DNA of 36,363 nucleotides, taken from positions 1 to 36,363 of the forward strand of contig JAMPXO010000044.1 in assembly GCA_023701125.1 (NCBI GenBank), written 5' to 3'. The stretch's first letter is position 1. The number at the start of each line of letters is the position of its first letter. Positions 17,701-24,270 of this stretch are shown here, piece by piece. The position numbers were made by a program, and so were the translations under genes. The DNA comes from Vicinamibacteria bacterium. GTDB lineage: Bacteria > Acidobacteriota > Vicinamibacteria > Fen-336. The notes beneath the pieces were generated by a model that was not told the origin of the DNA, made no database searches, and saw nothing but the letters and a program-made list of their open reading frames with translations.

Positions 17701-18507
17701 CGTGCTCGATCCGCCCATGTCGCGGCCGTGGCGACGGACCTTGTCCCGGTCTTCGGGGTGGATCACGTCCCACAGCGTACGGGTCTCGAAGTCCTCGATC
17801 GTGTAGCCGGTGATCTCGCAGGCGGCCTCGTTGGCGAAGCGCAACTGCGTGCCCTGCAGGATGAAGATGGCGCACGGGGCGTTCTCGGCGAGGGCGCGGA
17901 AGCGGGCCTCGCTCTCCAGCAGCGCGAGGGCGGCGTGGCGACGCGCAATCGCGCGGCCGAGGTGTCGCGCCGCCACCTCCAGCAGCTCCTGCTCGCGCGG
18001 TCCGATGCCCGGCGAACTCGGATAGGTCTTGACGACCAGGGCCCCGATCGCGGTCTCGCCGTCGCGCAGCGGCACGCCGAGCCACGCGCCCAGTGGGACC
18101 TCGATCGGCGCGACCGCACCGCCGGCCACCAGCCGGTTGAAAGCCTCCGCGGTCGCCAGCAGCGACTGGTTCGTGGCGATCACGTGCTGCACCAGGCTGC
18201 CCGGGCACGGCCCGTCCTCCGGGGCGGCTTCCCGCTCGTCGACGTGGTAGACGAACTGCAGGTTCGGGGCGGTCTCCTCGCGCAGGCAGACGGAGAAGTT
18301 CCGTGCGGGAAGGATCTCGCCGAGGACCTGGTGGACGCCGGCGCACAGCGTGGCGATCTCCGGGACGTCCTCGAGGTGGTGGAGGGCCGCGCGCAGGCCG
18401 GCGACGCCAGGGTCGGCGCGCACCTCGGCGACCGCGGCCTGGATCGCGCCGATCCAGGCGTCCGGCTCGCGCGGGCCGTGGCCCGTCGGTGGCGGACGCG
18501 TGCTCAT
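14794..18507 (-). CDS. GAF-PAS-GGDEF-EAL-REC-PATAN-REC-PATAN signalling protein
   Basis: This is a 1237-residue multidomain protein. It has a GAF (about 47-190), PAS (200-312) and GGDEF (325-480) with intact GGDEF (402-406) and RAED I-site (393-396). The EAL (495-740) has EAL at 530-532, NIAARQF, EITES, DDFGTGYSSL, KVDKSF and AEGVET. Receiver 1 (777-895) has D827, T857 and K879. A short PATAN/DUF4388-like segment (about 905-955) precedes receiver 2 (996-1080; D1045, but no clear conserved Lys), and a second PATAN/DUF4388-like domain (about 1126-1205) closes it. Both c-di-GMP synthesis and breakdown look catalytically competent. The start is MSTRPPP with AGAGGA seven bases upstream. It heads the operon with the hybrid kinase. 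A frameshift-free run across all domains argues against an assembly fusion. Confidence 0.9.
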   Translation of the reverse strand: MSTRPPPTGHGPREPDAWIGAIQAAVAEVRADPGVAGLRAALHHLEDVPEIATLCAGVHQVLGEILPARNFSVCLREETAPNLQFVYHVDEREAAPEDGPCPGSLVQHVIATNQSLLATAEAFNRLVAGGAVAPIEVPLGAWLGVPLRDGETAIGALVVKTYPSSPGIGPREQELLEVAARHLGRAIARRHAALALLESEARFRALAENAPCAIFILQGTQLRFANEAACEITGYTIEDFETRTLWDVIHPEDRDKVRRHGRDMGGSSTPVRREVRLVRKDGQPRWVDFSAQPLRYRGRPAVMGVGLDVTARKVADARIEALAYNDALTGLPNRRLLLDRLGVALAHAHRQGKRLGVMFLDLDDFKDVNDSLGHQAGDDLLQAIAARLAGAMRAEDTVARIGGDEFVLLLTQVSDATQAAAVGQQVLGLLRAPVMVAGRELFMNGSMGISIYPEDGHDADTLLKNADAALYRAKEQGRDNCQLYTLSLHTAAMARLEMESGLHRALERGELFLEYQPAWDLTRNRVHGVEALMRWRHPVHGVLPPADFLPLAESSSLILPMGWWALATACRQVKAWQELGHPDLTVAVNIAARQFHDPSLLRRVTQVLAETGLRPACLELEITESQAMKNPEATSRVLAELNALGVLISIDDFGTGYSSLSYLRQLPIHTLKVDKSFVRGIDTGPGDAAIAIAIIRLAHTLNLSVQAEGVETREELEVLGQEACDRIQGYFYSRPLGDAACEAFLKQPPTGLALPAAARSEPLAAIATAPPVFFERRCIVVIEDSDETREAIETILSGAGYRVAATGDPRQAVALVREHQPDLVLCDITMPGMDGYAVVRALQAEDDTARFPVVFLTANHELAARTRAFRFGVVDYLTKPISQHQLQEQVARILSTLAGRKGAVEERGAAAAQLAADVQRLGRTGLLTVRGDAEQARIVLRAGTVVGQAGDVAAPTRARFEELDPRREQIVAGEPDPQLDRRAPPTFDDIPRGLREVLIAEHDPLFRGHLRSVLEARGFRVQDASSGEEALRLALQRPPQIVLLDVRPAGLDGFEICRRLRAHRATRDVPVVFLSHGRVHDAGAAGAAADEGPPPSIDAAVDEILTRMHALMEPCALAGAAAAGDTGMQGTIELMGAPGLLQMCHQGGLSGALEVTRAGRSTRMTFEAGRLARASSDEHDGRDAVIEFAAWPDGRFSFEPGASTGGGAIDEPTDLLILDACRILDERTATRLGGRAG

Positions 18508-18681
18508 CGCCGTCCTCTTGAGCAAGATCGTCGCCAGCGTCTCGGCCCCGGCCCGGACGGCCGAAGACGCCTGACGTGGCACCGCGAGCAGCGCCCGCGT
18601 CCAGCGACCCGAGGCGGGTCGCCATTTGTACACCCTACACGGCGGGGCCGCGGCCCGCCGGCGCTGGCGCCGCTTCTCGCC

Positions 18682-18697
18682 TGGCATCGGGGTTGCT
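18682..18697 (+). promoter_or_regulatory. Sigma-54 promoter match
   Basis: TGGCAT-CGGGG-TTGCT has the invariant GG (18683-18684) and GC (18695-18696) separated by exactly ten bases and differs from TGGCAC-N5-TTGCW at one position. Transcription would start near 18708, about 57 bases before the DUF4214-like gene, whose GGGAGGG ribosome site then lies in the leader. I noticed no bacterial enhancer-binding activator in the window. Confidence 0.55.
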
Positions 18698-18764
18698 CCT
18701 GCGGGATGGCGGTGGCCTGCGTCGACCGGCGACGCCGCGCCAGGGGACTCGTGGGGAGGGTGTG

Positions 18765-19547
18765 ATGCGAATCAGGACGGTCGTGCTGGTGACCTCGCTC
18801 TGTGCGGGCGCGAGCCTGCTCGGCGGCGGCGGCGTGGCCTTCGCCCAGAGTCGGCAGGACGATGCGGCCGTCCGGCGCGCGTTCCACGCAGCGCAGAACC
18901 GCGAGCCGACGGCCCGGGAGCTGCGGCGCTACGCGCGGCTGATGGGCAAGTACGAGTGGACGGAGGCGGACGTGCGCCGCGACCTGGCCGAGCGCTCCGA
19001 CTACCAACGCTACTCGTCGAGCCGCGGCACGCGGCCGGAGGTCGTGATCCAGCGCGCCTACCGCGACATCCTGGGCCGCCAGCCCGACGCGGAGGGCCTG
19101 CGCCACTACGAGACCCGGATGCTGAAGGAGGGCTGGACCGAGCAGGACATCCGCGAGTCGCTGCGCAAGAGCCCCGAGTACTCGACCCAGGGTCGGCAGC
19201 AGGCGTCCGCCGACCGCATGGTCCGCCAGGCCTACCAGCAGATCCTCGGCCGCGAACCGGACGCGGAGGGCCTGCGCGACTACCGCCAGGCCATCGTCGA
19301 CGACGGCTGGGAGGAGCACGACGTGCGCCAGGCGCTCTCTCGCAGCCGCGAGCGGCAGCAGAACCGGGGCACGATCGACGACGCGCAGGCCACGGAGATG
19401 GTCCGGCGCGCCTACCGGTCCGTGCTGAACCGCGAGCCGGACGCGGCGGGGCTGCGCGAGTACAAGGCGCGCATCCTCCAGGATCGCTGGACCGAGGAGC
19501 AACTGGCCAAGGTGCTCCGGGACAGCCCGGAGTATCGCAACCGGTAG
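18765..19547 (+). CDS. Exported protein with four DUF4214-like repeats
   Basis: This 260-residue protein has a Sec signal peptide ending AFAQS (cleavage near 27). The mature part is four similar units of about 45-50 residues. Each has a pattern like RxAYRxxLxREPDAxGLRxYxxxxxxxxWTExDxRxxLxxSPEY, seen near residues 36-83, 90-135, 146-189 and 206-255. The first unit is the most diverged. This matches the DUF4214 repeat, which in other proteins accompanies extracellular or S-layer-like and phycobilisome-linker-like structures. The ATG is preceded by GGGAGGG five bases upstream, and a sigma-54 promoter match lies at 18682-18697. It diverges from the c-di-GMP operon. A structural or scaffolding envelope role is plausible; the partner is unknown. 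Confidence 0.85.
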   Translation: MRIRTVVLVTSLCAGASLLGGGGVAFAQSRQDDAAVRRAFHAAQNREPTARELRRYARLMGKYEWTEADVRRDLAERSDYQRYSSSRGTRPEVVIQRAYRDILGRQPDAEGLRHYETRMLKEGWTEQDIRESLRKSPEYSTQGRQQASADRMVRQAYQQILGREPDAEGLRDYRQAIVDDGWEEHDVRQALSRSRERQQNRGTIDDAQATEMVRRAYRSVLNREPDAAGLREYKARILQDRWTEEQLAKVLRDSPEYRNR

Positions 19548-19573
19548 GCCGCCGCGAGGTGCGGCGCGGAGCG

Positions 19574-20662
19574 CTAGCTGCGGAAGCGGAGGTCGACGCG
19601 GTAGCGTGGCACCCAGCGCCCGCGCTCCGCGAGCTGCGGGGCGTCCTTGAAGCGCTGCCACTGGCCGACGACGTGGAGCGAGAGGCCGCGGGGAAGGCGC
19701 ACGCCGAGGTCGCCCTTGTGGCCCTCCCAGCCGGTCACCCACAGGAAGTCGTCGGCGCCGTAGGCGGCCAGCGTCGCGTCCTTGTCGACCTTCGCGTACA
19801 CGTACTCGCCGCGCAGCAACGACGAGCGCACCGAGCCCACCACGGCCGCCAGCCACAGGCCCTTGTCGTCGTCGTCGACGGCGGTGTTGACGCTGGCGTC
19901 GGCCACCAGCTCGACGCGCACGCTGCCCTCGTGGCGGAAGCGCAGCACCGCGTCGAGCACCTCGTAGTCGCGGACCAGGGCGCCGCCGACGCGGGTGTTC
20001 TGGCGGCGGATCACGCTCGCGATCTCGCCCTTGTCGTCGAAGGCCACGAAGGCCCCGGTCAGCGACAGGCTGGACAGCTCGCCCAGGCCGAAGTCGGCCT
20101 CCAGCGCAGCGGCCAGGGTCTGCGCCGAACCGTCGTCGAAGACGTGCCCTCCCCAGCTGCCGACGCCGATCAGCGACAGCCGCTTGAGCGCGCCGCGCTC
20201 GCGCAACGAGAACATCGTGGCCGCGCCCTGGGCGCGCAGGTCGCGATCCCAGATCATCTCCGTGAAGCCGATCGGCATCTCGAAGATGCCGCCTTCGATC
20301 CGCAGCCAGTGGCCGGCCTCGAACTTCGCCCAGGCGAGGTCGACGCGCAGGTCGCGCGAGTCGTAGTTGTCGCGCTGGACGGCGACCACGGGCGGGTGGT
20401 TGTCGTCGGAGGACAGGTTGGCCTCGGCGCCGAAGCCGAACGCCACCGGGCCGATGCCCAGCTCCAGGCGCGGCCGCAATTGCAGTCGCTGGCGGGCGTC
20501 CTCCTCGGCCGTGTTCAGGCCGTCCGTCCACTCGGCCCGCAGCAGCGCGTCGAGCTCGAACGCGACGGACAGGGTCTTCGGCGCCTGGTAGACGGGGTCG
20601 GCCTCCTGCGCCGCCAGCGGCGCGGCGAGCAGCACGAGAGCCAGGATTCGTGAGCGGTGCAT
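19574..20662 (-). CDS. Porin-like outer-membrane beta-barrel protein
   Basis: This 362-residue protein has a cleavable signal (MHRSRILALVLLAAPLAAQ, cut near AAQ-EA). It then shows many short alternating amphipathic strands typical of a barrel (LQLRPRLELGIGPVAFGFGAEANLS, RVDLAWAKFEAGHWLRIEGGIFEM, VRVELVADASVNTA in part) and ends in YRVDLRFRS. The family resembles phosphate-selective or OprO/P-like porins in architecture, without a clear substrate signature. A TAGGAT box lies only five bases before the ATG, overlapping an AGGA that could also act as ribosome site. The start could therefore be leaderless or conventionally initiated. The gene diverges from the PilZ gene. Confidence 0.8.
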   Translation of the reverse strand: MHRSRILALVLLAAPLAAQEADPVYQAPKTLSVAFELDALLRAEWTDGLNTAEEDARQRLQLRPRLELGIGPVAFGFGAEANLSSDDNHPPVVAVQRDNYDSRDLRVDLAWAKFEAGHWLRIEGGIFEMPIGFTEMIWDRDLRAQGAATMFSLRERGALKRLSLIGVGSWGGHVFDDGSAQTLAAALEADFGLGELSSLSLTGAFVAFDDKGEIASVIRRQNTRVGGALVRDYEVLDAVLRFRHEGSVRVELVADASVNTAVDDDDKGLWLAAVVGSVRSSLLRGEYVYAKVDKDATLAAYGADDFLWVTGWEGHKGDLGVRLPRGLSLHVVGQWQRFKDAPQLAERGRWVPRYRVDLRFRS

Positions 20663-20735
20663 GGGCGATCCTACAACGGCTGGCGCCGGCCTTCCGTTGC
20701 GCCGGCTCCCACCGCGGTCTTACGATGGGCTCGAC
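20663..20735. promoter_or_regulatory. Compact divergent promoter region, porin / PilZ
   Basis: The 73-base gap serves both genes. Toward PilZ, TTGCGC (20697-20702), an 18-base spacer and TACGAT (20721-20726) form a plausible promoter ending nine bases before the ATG. Toward the porin, TAGGAT (20673-20668) is five bases before the ATG. CAACGG and CCGTTG form an inverted repeat across the centre. Confidence 0.4.
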
Positions 20736-21053
20736 ATGAGCCTGGACAAGCGGATCGCGCCTCGCGCCTCGTATCCGTGCGACCTCGTGTGCAAGGCGGT
20801 GGGTGTGCCGAACCCGATGAACCCGCGCATCTCGGATCTCTCCGTCACCGGGGCCTTCATCGACACCATGAACCCCGCCCCCGCGGGCACGAAGCTGTCG
20901 TTGCACTTCACCGTCGGCGGCCACGACGTGAAGGTCGAGGCCGAGGTCGCCCACGCGATGGACCGCTTCGGCATGGGCGTGCGCTTCCTCGAGATCAGCG
21001 AGGACGATCGCGAGTTGATCGAGTCGGTCGTGATGGGGCTGCCGGAGGCCTGA
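20736..21053 (+). CDS. PilZ-domain c-di-GMP-binding protein
   Basis: This 105-residue single-domain protein has both PilZ signature motifs: RxxxR (R6-I-A-P-R10) near the N terminus and DxSxxG (D34-L-S-V-T-G) about 25 residues later. The rest follows the PilZ barrel (FGMGVRFLEIS near the end). PilZ proteins bind c-di-GMP dimers and alter a partner's activity (established). It could be a reader for the diguanylate cyclase/phosphodiesterase operon about 2 kb away (inference). The ATG has no Shine-Dalgarno but has a -10-like TACGAT nine bases upstream, which suggests a leaderless message. Confidence 0.9.
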   Translation: MSLDKRIAPRASYPCDLVCKAVGVPNPMNPRISDLSVTGAFIDTMNPAPAGTKLSLHFTVGGHDVKVEAEVAHAMDRFGMGVRFLEISEDDRELIESVVMGLPEA

Positions 21054-21079
21054 GCCGCGACGCGGCCGACCCTGGCCGC

Positions 21080-22339
21080 TCAGGACGGATCGGGCCCCAC
21101 GTAACGGGCGCGCGGCCGCAGCAGGAAGCCCGCCTCGCGCTGCTCGAGGACGTGGGCCACCCAGCCCGCGCAGCGCCCCAGCGCGAACAGCGCGCTGGCC
21201 GCGCCCGCCGGCAGGCCCAGCCCCGCCGCCAGCGCCACCAGCCCGACGTCGACGGTCGGCCGCTCGAGCCCGGCGGTGTTGGCCGCGTCGATCAGCGCGC
21301 GCACCGTGCGCAGCCGTGGCCGGGTGGGCGCCAGGGCCAGCGCCGCGTCGAGCAACGGCGGCGTGCGCGGGTCGCCCGCCGGATAGAGCCTGTGGCCGAA
21401 GCCGGGCAACGCCTCGCCGCGGCGCAGTCGTGCGGCAACGGCGCTCGCCGCGCGCTCGGGGCGGCCGACCTCGTCCACCAGCGCTTCGACCCGGTCGCAC
21501 TCGCCGCCGTGGCGCGCGCCGGTCAGCGTGCAGAGCGCCGCCAGCAGCGCCGCGGCCAGCCCCGTCCCGGCGGAGGCCGCCACCCGGGCCGCGAACGTGG
21601 AGGCGTTCAGCTCGTGGTCCGCCAGCAGCACCAGGGCGCGGTCGAGGGCTGCGCGCGCCCGTGGCGACGTGCGACCGAGCAGCGCCAGCGCGGCCCCGTC
21701 GGCCACGCTCGCGGCCGCCCCGGTGCGCCGCAGTCGGCGAGCATCGACGGCGAGTGCCAGCGCCGCGGTCAGCGCCCGGATCAGGCGGCGCGCCACCACG
21801 AGCTCGGCGCTCGTGGCGCGGCCCACGGGCACGGGGTCGCCGACGGCGGACGCCGCCAGCGCCAGCAGCATCGCGTCCAGCGGCCGGGCGCCGGCGGGCA
21901 GGTGCGGGCGCAGCGCCAGCAGGCGGCCGGCGACGCCCGGCTCGAGCGTCGGCCACGTCGGCGCCGCCACCGGCAGGGTCCCGCTCCACAACAACTCGGC
22001 GACGGCCTCGTAGCGGGTTCCCGCCGCCGCCAGCGCCGCCGCCCGCTGGCCGCGGTAGACCGGGCCGTCCGCGCCGAGGCCGCTGATCGCCGACTCCAGC
22101 ACCGGCTCGCCGAAGCGCAGCGCGCCGGCGGCGACCGGGGCGTGCCCGGCGCGGGCCTCGCCCCGCTCGCGCAGCCGCTCGAGGTCCTCGCGCCGGTACT
22201 GGCTGGTGCCGCGCCGTTCTCCGTCGCGGCGGCGGACCTGGCCGCGGCTCGCGTAGGCGTAGAGCGTCGCCCGCTTGACTCCGAGCAGGCGGGCCGCCGT
22301 GGCGGCGTCGAGCCACTCGCGCTTGATCGGGGTTTCCAT
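21080..22339 (-). CDS. Citrate synthase-family protein with N-terminal HTH
   Basis: This 419-residue protein starts with a MerR/excisionase-type DNA-binding helix-turn-helix (about 8-58: WLDAATAARLLGVKRATLYAYASRG and RREDLERL). A full citrate synthase fold follows. Catalytic-type residues are present: His in ARHGG, His in GFGHRLYPAGDPR, and Asp in PTVDVGLVAL. It could be an enzyme that also binds DNA or a regulator derived from the enzyme. Its target is plausibly the palindromes in the shared promoter with the divergent citrate synthase gene. The ATG lacks a Shine-Dalgarno and has GACAAT six bases before it. HTH-fused citrate synthases next to a plain paralog are a recurring but poorly characterised arrangement. 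Confidence 0.85.
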   Translation of the reverse strand: METPIKREWLDAATAARLLGVKRATLYAYASRGQVRRRDGERRGTSQYRREDLERLRERGEARAGHAPVAAGALRFGEPVLESAISGLGADGPVYRGQRAAALAAAGTRYEAVAELLWSGTLPVAAPTWPTLEPGVAGRLLALRPHLPAGARPLDAMLLALAASAVGDPVPVGRATSAELVVARRLIRALTAALALAVDARRLRRTGAAASVADGAALALLGRTSPRARAALDRALVLLADHELNASTFAARVAASAGTGLAAALLAALCTLTGARHGGECDRVEALVDEVGRPERAASAVAARLRRGEALPGFGHRLYPAGDPRTPPLLDAALALAPTRPRLRTVRALIDAANTAGLERPTVDVGLVALAAGLGLPAGAASALFALGRCAGWVAHVLEQREAGFLLRPRARYVGPDPS

Positions 22340-22342
22340 GTG

Positions 22343-22371
22343 TTGATTGTCGAATCAATGTGGATCCACAT
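22343..22371. promoter_or_regulatory. Two adjacent palindromes in divergent promoter
   Basis: TTGATT-GTCG-AATCAA (22343-22358) is immediately followed by, and overlaps by one base, the perfect 14-base palindrome ATGTGGATCCACAT (22358-22371). They sit between the two citrate-synthase-family genes. The first overlaps the GACAAT box of the HTH protein. They are good operator candidates, most simply for the HTH protein itself. Confidence 0.55.
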
Positions 22372-22408
22372 CAAGCTCCGGCGCATCGTGCTGCGGAGGA
22401 GGACAGGG

Positions 22409-23521
22409 ATGGCGACGATGGAGGGCGCGCCCACGGGGCTCGCCGGTGGACTGGACGGGGTCGTGGTCGGCGACACGGAGCTGTCGCTGGTGGACGGCGG
22501 GCGCGGGCGGCTGGTGCTGCGCGGGCACGACGTGGAGGCACTGGCGGGCCACGTCTCGCTCGAGCACGTCGCCGGGCTGTTGCTGGACGGCCGGCTGCCG
22601 GACGGGCCGCGCCGGACCGCGATCCAGGCCGCCCTCGGCCGCGGTCGCGCCGCCGCCGCCCAGCGGTTGCGCGCCGATCCCGCGCCGCTCGCCGCCGAGC
22701 ATGCGATGGACGCGCTGCGGGCCGGCGTGTCGCGGCTGACGGAGCCCGCCGATCCACTCTCGGCATTGGGCGAGTTGGCGGGGGCGATCGGCGTGATCGC
22801 CGCCGCCTGGTCTCGCGGCCGGGCCGGGCTGGAGTTGCTCGCGCCCGACCCTGCGGCGGGCCACGCCCACGACCTGCTGCGGCTGGCCACGGGCACGGCC
22901 GACGACGAGCGCGCCGCAGCCCTCGATGCGTATCTCGTGACGGTCAGCGACCACGGCATGAACGCCTCGACGTTCGCGGCCCGCGTCGTCGCCTCGACCG
23001 GCTCGGACGTGGTGTCGAGCGTCGTCGCGGCGCTCGGCGCGCTGAAGGGCCCGTTGCACGGCGGCGCCCCCGGCCCGGTGCTCGACATGCTCGACGCGAT
23101 CGCGGAGCCCGACCGGGCGGCGGGCTGGATCGACGGCGAGCTCGCCGCTGGTCGCCGGATCATGGGCCTCGGCCATCGTGTCTATCGCGTCCGCGATCCG
23201 CGCGCGGCCGTACTCGAGGCGGCGCTCTCCCGCCTGCAGCGGGGCCGCGTCGCGACCGGGCGGCTGGCCGTCGCCCGCGCCACCGAGCAGGCGGCCGAGG
23301 CGGCCCTCGCGCGGCGCCACCCGGGCCGCGCGCTGAAGGCCAACGTCGAGTTCTACACGGCCGTGCTGCTGGAGGCGATCGGCCTGCCGCGCAGCCTGTT
23401 CACCGCGACCTTCGCGGCGGGCCGGGTCGTCGGCTGGCTGGCCCACGTGGCCGAGCAGCAGCGCACGGGCCGGCTGATCCGGCCCGGAGTGCGCTACGTT
23501 GGACCGATGCCGGCGGCGTGA
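22409..23521 (+). CDS. Citrate synthase / 2-methylcitrate synthase family
   Basis: This 370-residue enzyme shares the fold and many motifs with the divergent HTH protein, including DHGMNASTFAARVVAS against DHELNASTFAARVAAS. Active-site His residues lie in PLHGGAPG and GLGHRVYRVRDPR. The third catalytic position is Glu in NVEFYTAV, where E. coli-type enzymes have Asp in NVDFYSG. NVEF also occurs in a subgroup of short bacterial citrate synthases. The reaction would condense acetyl-CoA or propionyl-CoA with oxaloacetate. The start at 22409 is chosen because AGGAGG lies about eight bases upstream. An in-frame ATG at 22358 would lie inside the operator and place that ribosome site within the coding region. 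Confidence 0.85.
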   Translation: MATMEGAPTGLAGGLDGVVVGDTELSLVDGGRGRLVLRGHDVEALAGHVSLEHVAGLLLDGRLPDGPRRTAIQAALGRGRAAAAQRLRADPAPLAAEHAMDALRAGVSRLTEPADPLSALGELAGAIGVIAAAWSRGRAGLELLAPDPAAGHAHDLLRLATGTADDERAAALDAYLVTVSDHGMNASTFAARVVASTGSDVVSSVVAALGALKGPLHGGAPGPVLDMLDAIAEPDRAAGWIDGELAAGRRIMGLGHRVYRVRDPRAAVLEAALSRLQRGRVATGRLAVARATEQAAEAALARRHPGRALKANVEFYTAVLLEAIGLPRSLFTATFAAGRVVGWLAHVAEQQRTGRLIRPGVRYVGPMPAA

Positions 23522-23554
23522 GGGGACGCCCGCGGGCCCCGCTAGACTGGGAGC

Positions 23555-24238
23555 GTGCGCGTCGCCGTCATCATTCCAGCCCTCGACGAAGAAGAGGCGA
23601 TCGGGCTCGTCGTGCGCGAGCTGCCGCCTGTCGAGGCGGGGGTCTTCGTCGTCGACAACGGCTCCCGCGACCGCACCGCCGAGGTGGCCCGCGCGGCCGG
23701 CGCGACCGTGCTCCACGAGCCGCGGCGCGGCTACGGCCAGGCCTGCCTGACCGGGATCGCGGCGGCGGCGGCAGCGGGCGCCGAGGTCTACGCCTTCGTC
23801 GACGGCGACCACTCCGACCACCCCGCGCAACTGGTCGACGTGCTGGCGCCGCTGCTGCGCGACCAGGCGGACCTGGTGATCGGCTCGCGCTCGCTCGGCC
23901 GTCGCGCGCCCGGCGCCCACCCGTGGCACGCCGTGCTCGGCACCCGGCTCTGCTGCGCGTTCATGAACGCGGCGCTCGGCACGCGGGCGACCGACCTCGG
24001 ACCTTTCCGCGCGATCACCCGCGGGGGCTACGAGCGGCTGGCGATGACGGACCGCGCCTATGGCTGGACCGTCGAGATGCAGGCGCGGGCGCGCAAGCGC
24101 GGGCTGCGGGTGGCCGAGGTCGCCGTCGACTATCGGCCGCGGATCGGCCGCAGCAAGGTCAGCGGCACGCTCTCGGGCAGCGTGCGCGCCGGCGCGCGGA
24201 TCCTGGCCACGATCGCCCGCGAGGCCGCGACCCGCTGA
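23555..24238 (+). CDS. Family 2 glycosyltransferase (DPM1/DPG-synthase-like)
   Basis: This 227-residue, single-domain GT-A enzyme contains VIIPALDEEEAI, VVDNGSRDRT, a DxD-type metal site in FVDGDHSDHP (near 82-91), and TDLGPFRAITRGGYERL in the acceptor half. There is no membrane anchor. The family adds hexoses from nucleotide sugars to polyprenyl phosphate or other lipids. The GTG start is six bases after a TAGACT box, with a GGGAG too close to the start to act as a ribosome site, so a leaderless message is possible. It is followed without a gap by the GT87-like membrane protein, a plausible user of a lipid-linked sugar. Confidence 0.85.
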   Translation: MRVAVIIPALDEEEAIGLVVRELPPVEAGVFVVDNGSRDRTAEVARAAGATVLHEPRRGYGQACLTGIAAAAAAGAEVYAFVDGDHSDHPAQLVDVLAPLLRDQADLVIGSRSLGRRAPGAHPWHAVLGTRLCCAFMNAALGTRATDLGPFRAITRGGYERLAMTDRAYGWTVEMQARARKRGLRVAEVAVDYRPRIGRSKVSGTLSGSVRAGARILATIAREAATR

Positions 24239-24270
24239 GCCCGCGGCTGACGTTCGCCGGCGCGGCGCTC

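Noticed and set aside
18576-18591. Second sigma-54-like site, TGGCAC followed by GCAGC.
   Set aside because: The GG-N10-GC spacing fails, unlike the site at 18682-18697.
14608-18765. Very long open frames on the plus strand opposite the signalling operon, and similar ones opposite 98-2344, 3730-6381 and 30978-33176.
   Set aside because: They are antisense to genes with clear catalytic motifs. Their translations are low-complexity Arg/Ala/Gly/Pro/His strings typical of GC-rich shadow frames, and no motif was found.
22358-22408. Longer citrate synthase starting at the ATG at 22358.
   Set aside because: That start lies in the palindrome, and the AGGAGG at 22396-22401 favours the ATG at 22409.
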